A stretch of 64,000 nt of DNA from Oegoconia quadripuncta (taxonomy: Eukaryota; Arthropoda; Insecta; Lepidoptera; Autostichidae). Location of the stretch: NCBI GenBank assembly GCA_949316235.1, contig OX438759.1, positions 16,336,618 through 16,400,617 of the forward strand. The letters are read 5' to 3'. The position numbers were made by a program, and so were the translations under genes. The notes beneath the pieces are model-generated. The model was not told the origin of the DNA. It saw nothing but the letters and a program-made list of their open reading frames with translations, and ran no database searches. Below, piece after piece: positions 10,700 through 22,400 of the stretch (position 1 is its first letter; each line of letters begins with the position of its first letter).

Positions 10700-11817
10700 C
10701 TATAGAGTATATATTAAGTCCATGGAAATATTAATCATGTTAAATGTTCCAAATTCAAAACTCTTTTATACCCTATTCTAAAGCTGTTGGAGAAAAGACC
10801 TACTTTGGGCGCACTTATTGAGGAAACAATCATCGTTTTTCGAATAGATGAGAAAAAATATTACGGATTGAACAGGTTTCTATTCAGGGATCCGTTGTTT
10901 TTGGATGCGTGAAAGAAATCATAGCAATAGTACAGTTAGTTAAAAGTAAAAGTTAAAAAAAAATTATTATTGAATGGATTTGCGTTTGACCACAATCTCA
11001 CGTGATGGAAAGTGACGATGTAAAAAAAACTAAGTTAAAGAAAAAGTATCGCTGCTAAGTAACCTTTAGTCGAGTAGTCGAAAAATTTATAAAATGTTTT
11101 TTTTTTCCGCATATTTATGTACTTTCCGTTGAAAATTATTAAAAGATCTTTTCCAGCGCGCATATTGTGACGGGCAACTATGGAATTGTGGGCCGACACG
11201 CACTTGGCTAGTTTTTCAAGTACTCATATTGTTACCAATGGTACGTTAGTACTATTATCTATTCTGTGCCAATGGTCGATTAGTGGCTGATATTGTTAAG
11301 TGTGGGGATAGCAAATGTCAAAAATTTTGCCAATAACAGGTTTTAATGAAGAAGTTGTTTACATAAATTTTGTTCGGTAGACAAAGTAGTGTCGATATCA
11401 ATACAAAGTATTCCAAAATTATTGTCGGGAAACGTTTCCACCCTGTTTAACTTGCTTCATAGCTGTACGAATAGTCAGTAAAATATCTCGATGTATGAAT
11501 ACGCTTAGGGGGCGCAGTTGTCTGTCCATGACACATGGAATATGAACGAACAACTCAGCATTCCGTGAGACGGCAGCGCTTACAACCTAGTATATGACTG
11601 TGTCAGGTTCACACGTCGAGTGCATGAATAAATCCAAGATTCATTGTGAAAAGCTCAGCTTTCAGCAATCTTATGTATTCCTCTGCTAACTACATAGAGT
11701 GTAGTTGAATTCGAGCATCATCAAGCTTTATACGTCTCCACATAATCCATCGCCCTGGCCTGGTGCAGACTGATGGATTTATATCCCACTAGTGGCCACC
11801 TGATAGTGTTTTAAGCC
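10700..11817. other. Intergenic DNA, little recognised
   Basis: Apart from the LINE end at 10960, no coding or repeat signature. GGCGCAGTTGTCTGTCCATG and CACACGTCGAGTGCATGAAT (11511-11630) form a slightly GC-richer stretch of unknown nature. Confidence 0.4.
10960..11040 (-). mobile_element. Short LINE 3' end
   Basis: GGATTTGCGTTTGACCACAA, TCTCACGTGATGGAAAGTGA and CGATGT are the reverse complement of the LINE end at 42965-43020. Only the last ~80 bp are recognisable. Confidence 0.5.
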
Positions 11818-11960
11818 GTCCCTCTCTTCAAATTCAAATTCAAAATTATTTATTTTGCCAGAATATAGGTACACAAGGGTGTTTTCGTATTAAAATAAGG
11901 CCCATTACATTCTGCCTTTTGAGCATGCGAAATTTAACGAATTATATCTAATTATAACTA
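11818..11960 (-). mobile_element. LINE 3' end with TTCAAA tail
   Basis: (TTCAAA)3 at 11827-11845 followed by ATTATTTATTTTGCCAGAAT, then CCATTACATTCTGCC. In reverse this is a LINE 3' UTR with a hexanucleotide tail. Confidence 0.4.
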
Positions 11961-12486
11961 CCTATTATTAATTAATTTTACAATTTTAAATAACCCAACT
12001 TGCAAGGAATGTTTAAAAATTGTCAACATTACAAAATTAATGTCAAATCTTCAAATGAATGTCAAAATTATAGAGAATTATAAAGAATGTCAAAATCAAT
12101 AAAAGGACAGAAAGAAAACTTCTTGACACACTTTACTTTACGGTTTACATCTAGGTAGTTTGAAATCAAAGTCTACTTTTCAATCAATGTCAGAAATATA
12201 CACAAATAAATCCATGAATGTGGGTCTGTAAATGCCCTAGAAATTTAAATTTTAAAGCTTAACTTTTAAGATCGCTATTCTAGTGTCATCATAAAAAAAA
12301 ATTTATAAATTATTTTGTGTAAGACGTATTTGTATTCAAATGTCAAAAAAAATACAAACCTATAATTATGTTCCGCTATAATTTTGGTAGGCTTATTCTT
12401 CGTCAATTCCTCGTTTGATATGTAAACTGAAAATATTTACCGCCTGGAATGAATATTCTTAAGACAAAAATAGAAGGGAAATAAGA
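11961..12486. other. AT-rich DNA with repeated AATGTCAAAAT motifs
   Basis: GTCAAAATTATA, GTCAACATTACAA, GTCAAATCTTC and GTCAAAATCAAT recur between 12025 and 12100. Probably low complexity. No gene. Confidence 0.35.
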
Positions 12487-12592
12487 TGGGATTTCCAGGT
12501 TAGTACGCTTCCACCAGCGAGCGGCGTCATCTTTACTTAACATCAGGTATGATTGAGGTCAAGTGCTAACCCGTTGAGCATAAAAAAAAAGA
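12487..12592 (+). mobile_element. SINE-B 3' fragment
   Basis: GGGATTTCCAGGTTAGTACG through CACTTAACATCAGGTATGAT... and an A9 tail; about 105 bp. Confidence 0.6.
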
Positions 12593-12821
12593 AAATTCGA
12601 GGTAATTTCAAGGCAAAACAAGAAACCCGACAATCAATCCAATGATTAATCGAACATAATAATTAAAGTTTGTACCTATTTACTATCCAAATAATATTAT
12701 AAATGCGAGAGTTTGGATGTTTGTGTGTTGTTCAATTACGACGAAACGCAAAAATGCATTTTTATGAAAGATACGCAAGTAGAATATGCCCCGGCATAGG
12801 GCATAGGATACTTTAATCCTG

Positions 12822-13982
12822 GGGGCCTACAATCACCTCTTATAGCAATATTACAGTAATATTACTTTGGAAATTCGTACCCCGACCGCCTTAAAACAAG
12901 CTTATTATAATATTGTTTTGTTAAGCAGTTTTGTGACGTCACCGCTGAATCATTCGCTCAATTCGTACCATCATCGTTGTTTAACGGTCGTTTGACAGCT
13001 AGTAATATTGCTCAAACGTCAAATTTTACAATCTTAAAAAAGTTAGTCTCTTGTGATGGTTTTATTATTGTTTTAGTGGTATAAGGATAATAAACCGTTA
13101 TTTTCGCTTAAAAAAGTAAGTGGATGTCTTTTTCACAATAACTCTTTATAAATACATTGTGTTCATTGCGTAAACCGATAAGAAATACATTAAATGTGAT
13201 GTGGTTTTAGATGGCCAATGATTACGAATTATTCGAGTTTCTGGAAGACGATGCCGCAGAGGATTTGTCGGAGAAGATGCAACGTCGAAGGCGATTACGT
13301 GAAGAATGTAATCCCTGCGATATTGACGAAGCTGAATTTGTTCGACGAGTTCTTTGTCTAGGATGCTTGCTTATTCTATAAATGCACAAAAATCACTAAA
13401 ACATTAGTTTGTATTTACTTCTAGTCGCCATAATATAAATTCTATAAAACTAGTAAAAAAATAATTTCAAACAAATAAAAATTTTATACAAAGATTATGA
13501 AATTAAGAAAGCGCCGCGCTTATTACTTTGACACAATGTTTCATTTTACGGAACGACACCGGCGGCGGGAGCAGCGTTACTTCACATTTAATTTACGCTT
13601 TCTTGCATTACTTCAATGAAAATGTATATTTAAATTTATATATGCATAAATATAAAAAACTTTTATTTCTAATTACGCATTTCAACAATAAAAATATGAA
13701 CATAAACGACAAAAATCATGCACAATGTTTAAATAATTGCGTATACCGGAACGCTATTATTATTCGAGGTGTGAAAGTGATAACGCTATACAAAGGTATA
13801 ACGTTGTCTCGTTCTTCTGACTGCAAGGAATAGACAAATCATTCGTTCTTTCCCGTCTCTAAGCAGGAGTAAAACAATATTGTTTTGTATGATCGCGGTA
13901 CGAATTTGAGTAATATTACTTTAACATTGAAACAAAACGTTCCTGAAACATGATGGTTTTTAAAATGATCGTTGTAGGCCCC
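12822..13982 (+). mobile_element. PIF/Harbinger-type element, internally deleted, with 3-bp target duplication
   Basis: Bounded by exact 11-bp inverted ends GGGGCCTACAA / TTGTAGGCCCC, with CTG duplicated at 12819-12821 and 13983-13985. The ends share a second block (GTAATATTAC...AAATTCGTACC) inside. It is inserted in the left arm of a foldback element. The right arm of that foldback supplies an unfilled site (AATCCCGATAAAG at 14493, read in reverse) and so fixes the boundaries. The element carries a transposase N-terminus (13211) but is too short for a full transposase, so it is non-autonomous. The CTG duplication differs from the usual TWA of PIF/Harbinger. Confidence 0.75.
13211..13381 (+). 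pseudogene. Harbinger-like transposase, N-terminal remnant
   Basis: 56 codons from ATG 13211: MANDYELFEFLEDDAAEDLS, a KMQRRRRLREECNP block, DIDEAEFVRRVL, then a stop. An acidic start, an arginine run, and R..NP...(D/E)F..R are the usual N-terminal features of HARBI1-like transposases. The DDE catalytic domain is absent. Upstream TATAAATACATTG (13146) could be a promoter remnant. Two dozen kilobases around hold no partner Myb-like gene. Confidence 0.6.
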
Positions 13983-14639
13983 CTGATAAAGTGAATACTT
14001 TCCGGGGTAAAGAAAAAAAAACGAAATAGAGGAGTACGCGGAGTCTAGGATTTAGACATTTTAGTTTCGTCCCACATCTAGCGATTTCGGTGAGTACTGG
14101 CGCGGCGGCGAGTGGCACAAATGTGCAAGTTTAATTTGCGTATTTTGATGTAAAGACATAGTAGTGGTTTTGTTAAAAACCTCTCGGCACTTTTAGTTGA
14201 AATATCTGGTGAATATCCGGTTAGGGAGCTACTTCTGACAGCGCATCAGGTTCGCCATCCAAAGAGGGAACGCCGTCTGCATTCTGGCTACTATACCGCA
14301 CAGCCTTTTGGAGGATAGGATTTATTTTTGTTATGGTCATAAGTAGTTTTCTGTACATGCTTTAGTTTATCCTGAAAACTATCACAAAATTAAAGGAATT
14401 CGAACGAACGAATAAAACAAACTCGCCGTTTACTCCACGTACTCCGCTGTTTCGTTTTTTCTTACCCCGCGGAAAGTATTAACTTTATCGGGATTAAAGT
14501 ATCCTATGCCCTGTGTCGGGGCATATTCTACCTGCGTATCTTTCATAAAAATGCGTTTTTGCCTTTCGTCGTGATTGAACAACACACAAACATCCAAACA
14601 TTAGCATTTATAATATTATTTGGATAGTAAATAGGTATA

Positions 14640-16500
14640 GGCTATTATAGAAAATAATTGCATCCGTGCGAAGCAGGGGCGGGTCGCTAGTAAACCATAA
14701 ACCTTGGCTTGGAAGTAAGAATGTAGTGTTATCGTGATTCAATGAAGCCAGTAATTGTGTAGGTAGTAAAAGGAACACTCTATAGTATTTCTAGAAATTT
14801 TCATCGTTTAATACGATTACTGTTAAAGATATAAGAAATATAATTGTCGGTTTGACCTTGTGTGTGACGTTATACATCGTGGAGATAAGTGTAAAGTACC
14901 TAATCGGGCGATTATTCTCTAAAGCTATTATAAAACATTATAATGATGTCGAAACTACGTTTTATAACTAAGAAATTTCTTGCTTGTATCTGCAAATACC
15001 ATTTAATGGCTTTGTTGAAATATTCTATGTACCCAACCTTTTTATTTCTGCTGTTGGTGTTCCGAATAAAATAAAATAAAAATAAAAATTGAGAGTTTAG
15101 AAAAGCCCGACAACATTTAACGAACATAATTTAATCATCTAAGTAGATTAGATAAAAAAATAGTGGTAAAAGCTAAATATCTTCGAAAAGGCAAAAACTG
15201 TTTTAACGTATGTTCATCTATATTTTCGTCAATTGTTAACCGATTATCGTGATTGTTTATGTATTATCACCACGGATTACGGATTATCACCAGGGTAGTC
15301 CCATATAAATTGACGACATCTTAATTGTTGCTGTGCTCTGTAGTCGGTTGTTTTGCTAATTTTAGGCCGGGCAATTATCTTACATAAATTCCATTAAGTT
15401 TTCGTAAATTGCGATGCTAATGTTAAAATATTAATCTCCTTTTTATACTTGTTTTAAAGATACTCAGGAGCGTAATTTGTAAATCGCCTGAAACGCACGA
15501 TTCTGGGCAGAACAAAAATAAAGAGGAATTACTCAATTCAGTCGTTTGTATGTTTTTTCAATAGCAACCATTACCCAATTGTGACGTTTTGCCAATTTAT
15601 TAATATCGAATCATCGTATTCTACAAAAACAATACTAGTAAGTAATACATAATAGTACGTGAACAATATGTAAACGGTGAACTATTCATCCACCTTAGAT
15701 TCACTATTCACGTCGTCTCTTAACTTTGATTAGTAAAGGAGCGTCGTCAGAAATATTATTATCTCATAGTTGTCCCAATCAATAACATAATGACAAATAG
15801 GAACGGCCCGAGAATTGAGCCCTGTAGTACACCGATGCAAAATTGAGACGAACAAATTTTTTTTTATCCTTAGACATACACACAGCGCCATCTAGTTCCA
15901 GAGTAAGCAACTATAGGCTAATCAAGTAAAAAATCAAAACAGAGGATTGACGGCACGATCTCCAAATCGTACTCACGAAATTTCCTAATTAGGCCATCTT
16001 GATGTACCAATCAAAAGCTTTAGATCGATCACAAAAAATGTCCATTTCTCAAAAATATGTTCAATAAGTGCGCCTCCGGCGCTGGTTGTTGAGAGACCCA
16101 ACTTGCTTAAAGTCAGTCAGTCACTTGCATTAACTTATTTAGAAGTAGTTTCTCAAAAAAAAAATAAGTCGGTCGATTTGTTATATATCTAAAATTAGTG
16201 GGATCCGATGTTTTACCAGTTTTGAGTAAGGAAATAATTTAATGTTTCCTCAGATCAGGAACAGTTGTAATACAACTCAATGATAAAAATGTCTATTTTT
16301 TAAGGAAAACCATGAAGGTTAGCAGTTTTCTTTTCCATTGATTTAAAGACTTTTAGTTCTACCTTAGGAGCATCGCTACCCTATTTAAGTAAAATGATAG
16401 TGATTGAAATTTGAACATTTATGAAAAGCTTGCCGTCCTTTTCTTTACTAGGCGACGTAGTTACGATATCATTAATATTATGTTGTTATAGTAAGTCTTT
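14640..16500. other. Intergenic DNA upstream of the secreted-protein gene
   Basis: Apart from a SINE-A fragment at 15855 no element or gene is recognised. The 71-codon minus-strand frame at 14912-15127 is AT-driven. Confidence 0.4.
15855..15925 (-). mobile_element. SINE-A 3' fragment
   Basis: TTAGACATACACACAGCGCC and ATCTAGTTCCAGAGTAAGCA: only the last ~70 bp. Confidence 0.6.
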
Positions 16501-16577
16501 TATTGGAATAATAATCGCCTACGTACATTTTATATTTCTCTCTTTCAATATTTGTCTAGGCATATATTGAGTTACAA
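16500..16577 (+). promoter_or_regulatory. Putative core promoter and 5' leader of the secreted-protein gene
   Basis: An AT-rich stretch with a TATA-like TTTATATTT near 16530 and a pyrimidine-rich run after it. The ATG at 16578 sits in a good insect context (ACAAATGG). Inference only: no initiator motif is certain. Confidence 0.25.
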
Positions 16578-19500
16578 ATGGAATCAATACTTATATTCGC
16601 GGCTATATTTTGCACAGTTTTGGCACAAACTTCGATACCTTCATTCAATTGTAGGGTAAGATTTTCAGTTACTATTTTCTTTTAATGCTTATAGACTATC
16701 GGAATTTTATTATTTTCACTATTTCAACCTAAGTTAGTGATCACACAGGTATTTTTATTCCTCCAAGTTATCACCATTCATCACCGTCCTATCACCGGGG
16801 TTGCTTTTCTCATGCAGTACTACTTAAGAGATTTGCGGATAATTCGGCGCGCCGCTAATTCTCTCTCCCTTTTCAACATGTTAGTGAGTTGGAAAGATAT
16901 GCAAGTAGTGTCGCAGGCTGCTATTCTTACTATCTCCCTGAACTCTTGGTTTTATAGTGTTGAGATTTGGACAGCAGAACATTGTCCGCCATCTTTAAAA
17001 ATGAAACATTTCCAGGATCGAAGTAACCATTTGCGTCAAGACGGCGGGCTCTGCTTTGAGATCCCACCTTGGCAGCATCAGCCAGTAGAGCTGGAGCAAC
17101 ACGTTACAAACCTGAGGAGCAGATGGGGGGGTAACTTTTCTGACACACGACGTAGCAACAGTCATTTAGCTTTAGCAAATAGGTAATTTACAGGATGAAG
17201 TCGATTTTTTCAATGAATCCACTTGGTGTGCTGCTAATGTAAATTAACCCTGCATGGGATTTCTTTTTTGTTACGTAAATAAAATATATTTTTTAAGGTA
17301 ATAGGTACCTATTCCATTAATAATGATCGACGTCGGCTAGAGATAGGTAAGTGGATGAATGAACGAATTATGTTTATTCCGCTTATATGAACAATATGGA
17401 AGAAAATTACAAAGTATGCCGAAACGGTTACAGTTGAACATAATGCCACCACCAGATCAGTGTAGCTAACGGGGAATAAGCAGATATGTGGGGTCAAAGA
17501 GCTCTTGAGTGTTTTTGACATCAGCTGATTGGAGTTTTTATTAGTCAAAAGACTACTATTTTACATCAACAATAATCACTCGCAGGATCAATCTATTCCA
17601 GTAGTTAGATCAAGTGGTTTCAAAGAACTGCACGAATTCGATTTGACTAGTAAGGAAGTATCGTGGCTGAATTAATTATTCCTTTTCTATTTGCGATGTT
17701 TAAAATAGCTACTATTATGTTGAACGTAGAAGGTATGATATTAATAGGCGATCTAGAAGAGGTTGCTCTAAGTGATAAAACCTCTTTTTTCACAAATTTT
17801 TGTAAGATGGTGCTTTGTATTTTTGTTCTTCTATGTACAGTAATTTCTTTTATTTCTTCTGTATTTCAGCGAAATATCACGTTATATGGACACAGTGCTT
17901 GCTCCATTTCTGGACACATATCATAGGAACATTCAGAATGCTTACCAACAGCTTACAAGCAAGATCCTCAGGAGGATAAAGGAGGAGATTAACGTGGCAG
18001 TCAAGAAGAAGCTACAAGTTTACAATGAACTCATTAATCTGGCTGACGAGCTGGATGTGCCAGGTTCTGGTATAATTAAATTTAAATTTCGATGTTTGTT
18101 TCGATATGTCATGACATAGAAGGAGGGTTATCGCTATCGTTGAAATGTGGCAGTGGAGGGACTATATCTGTTACAGAGCCGATGAGCGTTTGGCGTAGTC
18201 AGCTGATGTGTCGATGCTCTCTTGCCAGGTGGTAGTTAGAAACGGTAGGGTATAAGGAAAGCAGTGGACGGGATGTGGAGGTCTATATGGATTGACGGGT
18301 AGAGACTTCCAGTCTAATAATGATAATGTCGTAATTATCGTCACCAGCTCAAAGGCATGCAGTCGCTTCCAGCTGCTCTATCTAGCAGGCAGGCGTCCCA
18401 CACTACGATTGGCTATTCGAACTACTTCAGAATTTGCTTTCCGAACGATTATAGGTTTTCTGGCAAATATAACTTACCCATTGCCATTTCTGCCTGCTAA
18501 CTTTCAGAACTATGTCGATGACTTGGGTTTTTATGGATCACAATGCTTCCCGATCTATTTCCATAGCTCCCTGATGTAAGATTTTGGATTGAACACATAG
18601 TCAGCATCTCCGGATATTTTTCAGAGATGTGCGACGAAGAACGCAGACAAGCCCGAACCCTAGCCAGCAATCATGTTGCCCAGATTTATGGTTGTACGGA
18701 GGAAGCGCGCGCGTCTATTGCGAAGATGGGCAAGTACGCGGAAGAAATGATCGCTATCACACGAAACCACATGCAACTGACCTTGAGCACTGTCGCCAGA
18801 TCCGTGGAGGACAATGGGCAGGGCGCTAAAGTGCTGAAGTAAGTTCTGTTTGCTTTCCCTGTTTCTTTGGGTTTTAGGTAGGTAGGTAGGCGGTGGATCT
18901 CAGATGACATAGACATGAAAATAGGCTAAATAGGGCTCATTAACGAAGGAGTTAGACGAAGTATAGCAATTATGATAGTAGTTGACAAACAATTTTTCAT
19001 CAGCATCAGTCTATACGTACCTCTTCAGGACACATGCCAATTACATTGACGACATAAAATGTCCGATCAACAACCCCACATAAATTTAACAAATATAATT
19101 TATGGTACCGCGTATAGCCCATGTTTGCAGGACTGAGCAACGCGATGTCGGCATTGGCACTCTATCATGACCTTTTACTCGCTGTAATCCGGGTGGTTAT
19201 GTGCACGTGTGTCAAGCAACACCCTACGCGGGGTGATCTGCGCTAACGAGCAGTTGACGTCTGATAGGTCTCAACGGATTATATACAGAGTAGTGCGGCG
19301 TTGAATCCGCTTAACTATGCTCCGCGGTGGCGGTACGTGGTGCAGTGTGAGATTAACCTAAGACAGCCTTTGTACATTTAACTGCGTCGTAAGATGTTTC
19401 CTCTAAAAACGCGATGAACAAAAGAGCGATTACCGTCAGTGTGAGCAGACATTACAGCGACACACGTATTGCAATGTGTGGCAAGTTATAAGTGTTATGG

Positions 19501-19818
19501 GCAGTACTTAGAGAGCTGATTGCTTGTTTATAGGACTCTAGTGCTGCCAACATAAAAGCCCAATGTCTTAAGATCTTTCAGTTGAATTTTATTTTTGACA
19601 TAATTTTTTTCAGAGACGACATAACAGCTTGCCTTAATGACCTCTCCCGTTCTGCTGTGCAGCTTGGTTATGAGTTGGACCTCAGCTTGACTAATGCTCG
19701 TCGTCACAATGAGCAGTCCTGCGAGAAGCTATCTGCTTGTAGCGGGAAAGCTCGAAGACATACAGAAGAAGCCGTGTCAGATTTAAAAGACCAGCTATAC
19801 CAATGTGTTTATGCTTGA
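16578..19818 (+). CDS. Five-exon secreted cysteine-bearing helical protein, unknown function
   Basis: Seen: exon 1 (16578-16655) encodes MESILIFAAIFCTVLAQTS..., a clear signal peptide, then donor GTAAG. Exon 2 ends at 17182 (donor GTAATT). Exon 3 is 17870-18063 (acceptor TTTCAG). Exon 4 is 18625-18838 (donor GTAAGT). Exon 5 is 19614-19818 (acceptor TTTTTTTCAG), ending in TGA. Phases join without remainder: 2+1, 1+2 and 2+1 bases across the last three junctions. Only the exon 2 start is open. In-frame acceptors lie before 16749, 16818, 16917 and 17016; 17016 gives 285 residues and eight mature cysteines, 16749 gives 374. Exons 3 to 5 are charged, Ala/Glu/Lys/Arg-rich and probably alpha-helical, with six cysteines (CDEE, GCTE, ACLN, SCEK, ACSG, QCVYA). 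I do not recognise the family. The cysteine spacing vaguely recalls small insect secreted families such as DUF725, but that is only an impression. A TATA-like TTTATATTT lies about 50 bp upstream of the ATG. Confidence 0.7.
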
Positions 19819-20119
19819 TGAGTAGGATTTTATTTCATCGTACATATTTTCTGTTTATAAACCAAATCAAAAATAAGACAGTCACATGCTTAGAATATAT
19901 ACCATTATAAGTGGTAGATACGGTGTTGGTGGACACTTGAAAAATGGGGCATAAAAACAGTCCTTAATTAGTCACTACGCTCAGTTTAGCTCCGAAATAT
20001 TCAGGATTAAGATCAGAAAGTAGCATATTCGTCAGAAAACTAGAGTTGCTGACAGAGCTTAAAGAATTGGTAAGCTGAAGTGACAATGGGGTAGACAATC
20101 TGTCGCAGAATCGATGGCG

Positions 20120-20275
20120 GTTTGGAAAAAGAATTCTGGAGTAAATTATTGTCTTGGTAAACGAAGCATGGATAGGAGGCCGATGGTGTCATAGTTTGGG
20201 CAAGGTGGCTGCCAGTAACGGGACACTATAGATCCAGCAGTGGACTAGGATAGGCTGATGATGATGACAACGACA
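20120..20275 (+). mobile_element. RTE-like LINE or SINE 3' tail
   Basis: AGCATGGATAGGAGGCCGAT, then ATCCAGCAGTGGACTAGGAT and AGGCTGATGATGATGAC. The CAGCAGTGG...GGCTGATGATGATGA ending is the common 3' tail of lepidopteran RTE LINEs and their SINEs. Confidence 0.55.
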
Positions 20276-21459
20276 GTTTTCCTATTTGGTTCATTATTGA
20301 CAGAATGTTGTGTCAATCTTGGCGGCAGAAGGAACTATGCGCTATTTGGATTTCATTATTTCACTAGCTTCTTGCTCGCAGAATTGTGTGTAGGCCTTTA
20401 TCTACCATTCTAATTCAAATAATATCCAGTGTGGATATTCTGTAGGCTTGTTTGTAAGGCATTCAGATATGGCTTACATAATATTTACTACGTAATTCAG
20501 ATGCGAGTTGTGGCTATGAATAGCTGTTGAAGATAAGGTAAGCTCAGAGGAGTATTTTTTTTTAATGAAACAAGGTTGTAGACTGAATTGTTCACTTCAT
20601 TCATCAATGATCAGCTGGCAGTGGTTTTTGTTTCTATTTTTATGGAGTTAAAGTGAACGTATACAAGACTAAATTCGTGTCAATTGAATTTGGCAGCAAA
20701 TGTCGTCTTTTCCTGCTTAGATCGTAATGTTTGTTTCTTGGTTCGAGGCCCGGGAAATCTCTGTCTACGATTGTTACCAGACCTATTTTTCTTTGGTTTT
20801 GAGTCATTGGGGAAGCTGCAACAATTCATGAGACTGTATCGAGTACAGAGTCATTTGAAAAGATATGATTTTCCTTCACAAATCCAAAATGTCCTCACTG
20901 CGTGCACTCAAAACGCCTAAAACCTATTATAAATAATATCTAAATATCTTTAATTCCAGTTAATTTAGGGAAGTTGAAGCTATGAATAGAAGCAGTCGTT
21001 TTATCAATAATTTGAAATTCACGATAATAGTCAGATTTTCACTGGAGGACTCGTAGCCTCTTAAAATGTCTTCGGATTCGTAATGAATAGTTATTGTTAG
21101 GAGAGGCCCCCGTGTAAAATATGTGTCCACTATGTGCTAAGCGAAAGGCAGTGGTAATAATCTTCTTTGTATATAATTTCAAGTGGCGAAAGAAAGATGA
21201 AATTATTTCATATTTCTTGTTAAAACCGAGAATAGGAAATATTTGGCTGATATATAGATACAGTTGAAACGTCTACGGTATTCAGCTTTGTTATTTAAAT
21301 TGCTCTACTTAAAATACGTACCAAGACCTTATCCCAAATAGGGTGGTCAGAGATATCCCAAAGATTAATGTTTGGGTGTAAAAGTTTAATGCTTAAAACA
21401 ACATCCACGGTTCATCGTACGAAACAGGGGGTTAGCCCTAGCCTGGATTACATGGTTTT

Positions 21460-21515
21460 TGGTGGAACGTCCCTTAGTCGCCTTTTAAGACACCCACGGG
21501 AAGAGAACGTTTGTG
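21460..21515 (-). mobile_element. LINE 5'-region motif
   Basis: GTCCCTTAGTCGCCTTTTAA and GACACCCACGGGAAGAG, in reverse, give CCGTGGGTGTCTTAAAAGGC then GACTAAGGGAC, as at 7535. Confidence 0.45.
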
Positions 21516-21979
21516 AAATCGTGGGAACACATGTACATCAGCTCACTTGTTATTTTTCTGTAAAAGGTGCTATGAACAGAGGACCAGCTTGATCGGAGAC
21601 GTCTGTAGCTAGCATCGACGTTCTACTGGGCCTCCTTCCCTTTTCACTAACAGGAGAAAGCAGAAGTGATGGATGATCCTTACCTGTGTTTAATCTATAA
21701 TAAAATAAATAATAAATTAAAATTTATATTTATCATCATCATCATCTTCTTACCCTGTTCTCAATTAAAATTTATATTGTGAGTAGATTATATACAATGA
21801 TTTGTACGCTATATATTTTATTATCAATAACTTATTTTCCTACTTTCGATTGTTTATTGGTCATGTCAACCTGGTGATTACAGGATTTGGTTTTAAGTCA
21901 GTAATAGTGTAATTGCAAGCCGCATTCAGAGACGAACCTTGGCGTGAATACAAACTCATAACAACAATATTTTCCAGAC

Positions 21980-22311
21980 ATTTTTTTTTATATGAGAGGG
22001 CGGGGGGCTAACGAGCATGCGGGACACCTGATGGAAAGCAATCACCGCCGCCCATGGACACCCGCAACACCAAAAGGGTCACAGATGCGTTGCCGGCCTT
22101 TGAGGAAAGTGTAAGCTCGTTTCTTGAAGGTTCCAATATCGTACTCGTTCGGAATACCGCTGCAGGAAGTCCGTTCCACAGGGTGGTCGTACGTGGTAGG
22201 AAGTTTCTTGAGAAACGTGCAGTGGTAGACTTCCACTCATACAGGTGAGGTTTCCAATTATAACCAAATTCGGGTAATTTCACATGCTCTATGAGGCACG
22301 GAAACACTTTT
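21980..22311 (-). pseudogene. LINE ORF2 C-terminal fragment with poly-A tail
   Basis: On the minus strand the sequence reads LPEFGYNWKPHLYEW, then [13 protein letters not shown], and after a frame change [19 protein letters not shown]. The WNGLP...F...Y....FK pattern is typical of the last residues of CR1/Jockey/R1-type LINE ORF2. The T run at 21983-21991 is the poly-A tail in reverse. Other copies of the same 3' end are at 8760 and 49733. 5'-truncated, with a frameshift. Confidence 0.75.
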
Positions 22312-22400
22312 ATTAAAATAAAGCATTCGCGATCCGACCGATCGCGCCAGACATAATCTGACTATTTTAAGTGTACCCTGTGTACTGTAACATGTCAGTT
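22312..22400 (+). mobile_element. Solo LINE 3'-end fragment upstream of the reverse transcriptase
   Basis: Contains AATAAAGCATTC and GACTATTTTAAGTGTACCC, matching the 3' UTR at 24623-24660 but in rearranged order. It probably belongs to an older insertion of the same family lying between the 21980 and 22653 elements. Confidence 0.4.

Larger units (their letters stand above)
12673..14637. mobile_element. Foldback element with ~210-bp arms, split by the Harbinger insertion
   Basis: The left arm (12673-12821 plus 13983-14050) pairs with the right arm (14428-14637): TACCTATTTACTATCC / GGATAGTAAATAGGTA outermost, then the TTATAAATGCGAGAGTTTGG and ATAGGGCATAGGATAC blocks, and innermost GGAGTACGCGGAGT / ACTCCACGTACTCC. 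The arms belong to the common lepidopteran repeat with CGGGATAAA...CCTATG...TTTATAATATTA. The unique centre 14051-14427 has no recognisable coding. Confidence 0.7.
19819..21979. other. DNA downstream of the secreted-protein gene
   Basis: Contains the RTE-like tail (20120) and the LINE motif (21460). No clear AATAAA follows the stop at 19818 within 150 bp. The 78-codon frame at 20684-20920 has no recognisable similarity and lacks convincing splice signals. Confidence 0.4.

Noticed and set aside
13528..13833. 101-codon plus-strand ORF inside the Harbinger-type element
   Set aside because: Does not resemble a DDE transposase or Myb-like protein; Asn/Lys/Ile-rich low complexity.
17663..17926. 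87-codon ORF with hydrophobic stretch between exons 2 and 3
   Set aside because: Lies in the intron of the secreted-protein gene, in a frame that crosses the exon 3 acceptor out of phase.
18292..18579. 95-codon ORF between exons 3 and 4
   Set aside because: Intronic; its inclusion would break the exact phase match between exons 3 and 4.
20684..20920. 78-codon ORF downstream of the secreted-protein gene
   Set aside because: No signal, domain or splice evidence tying it to the gene; likely chance.
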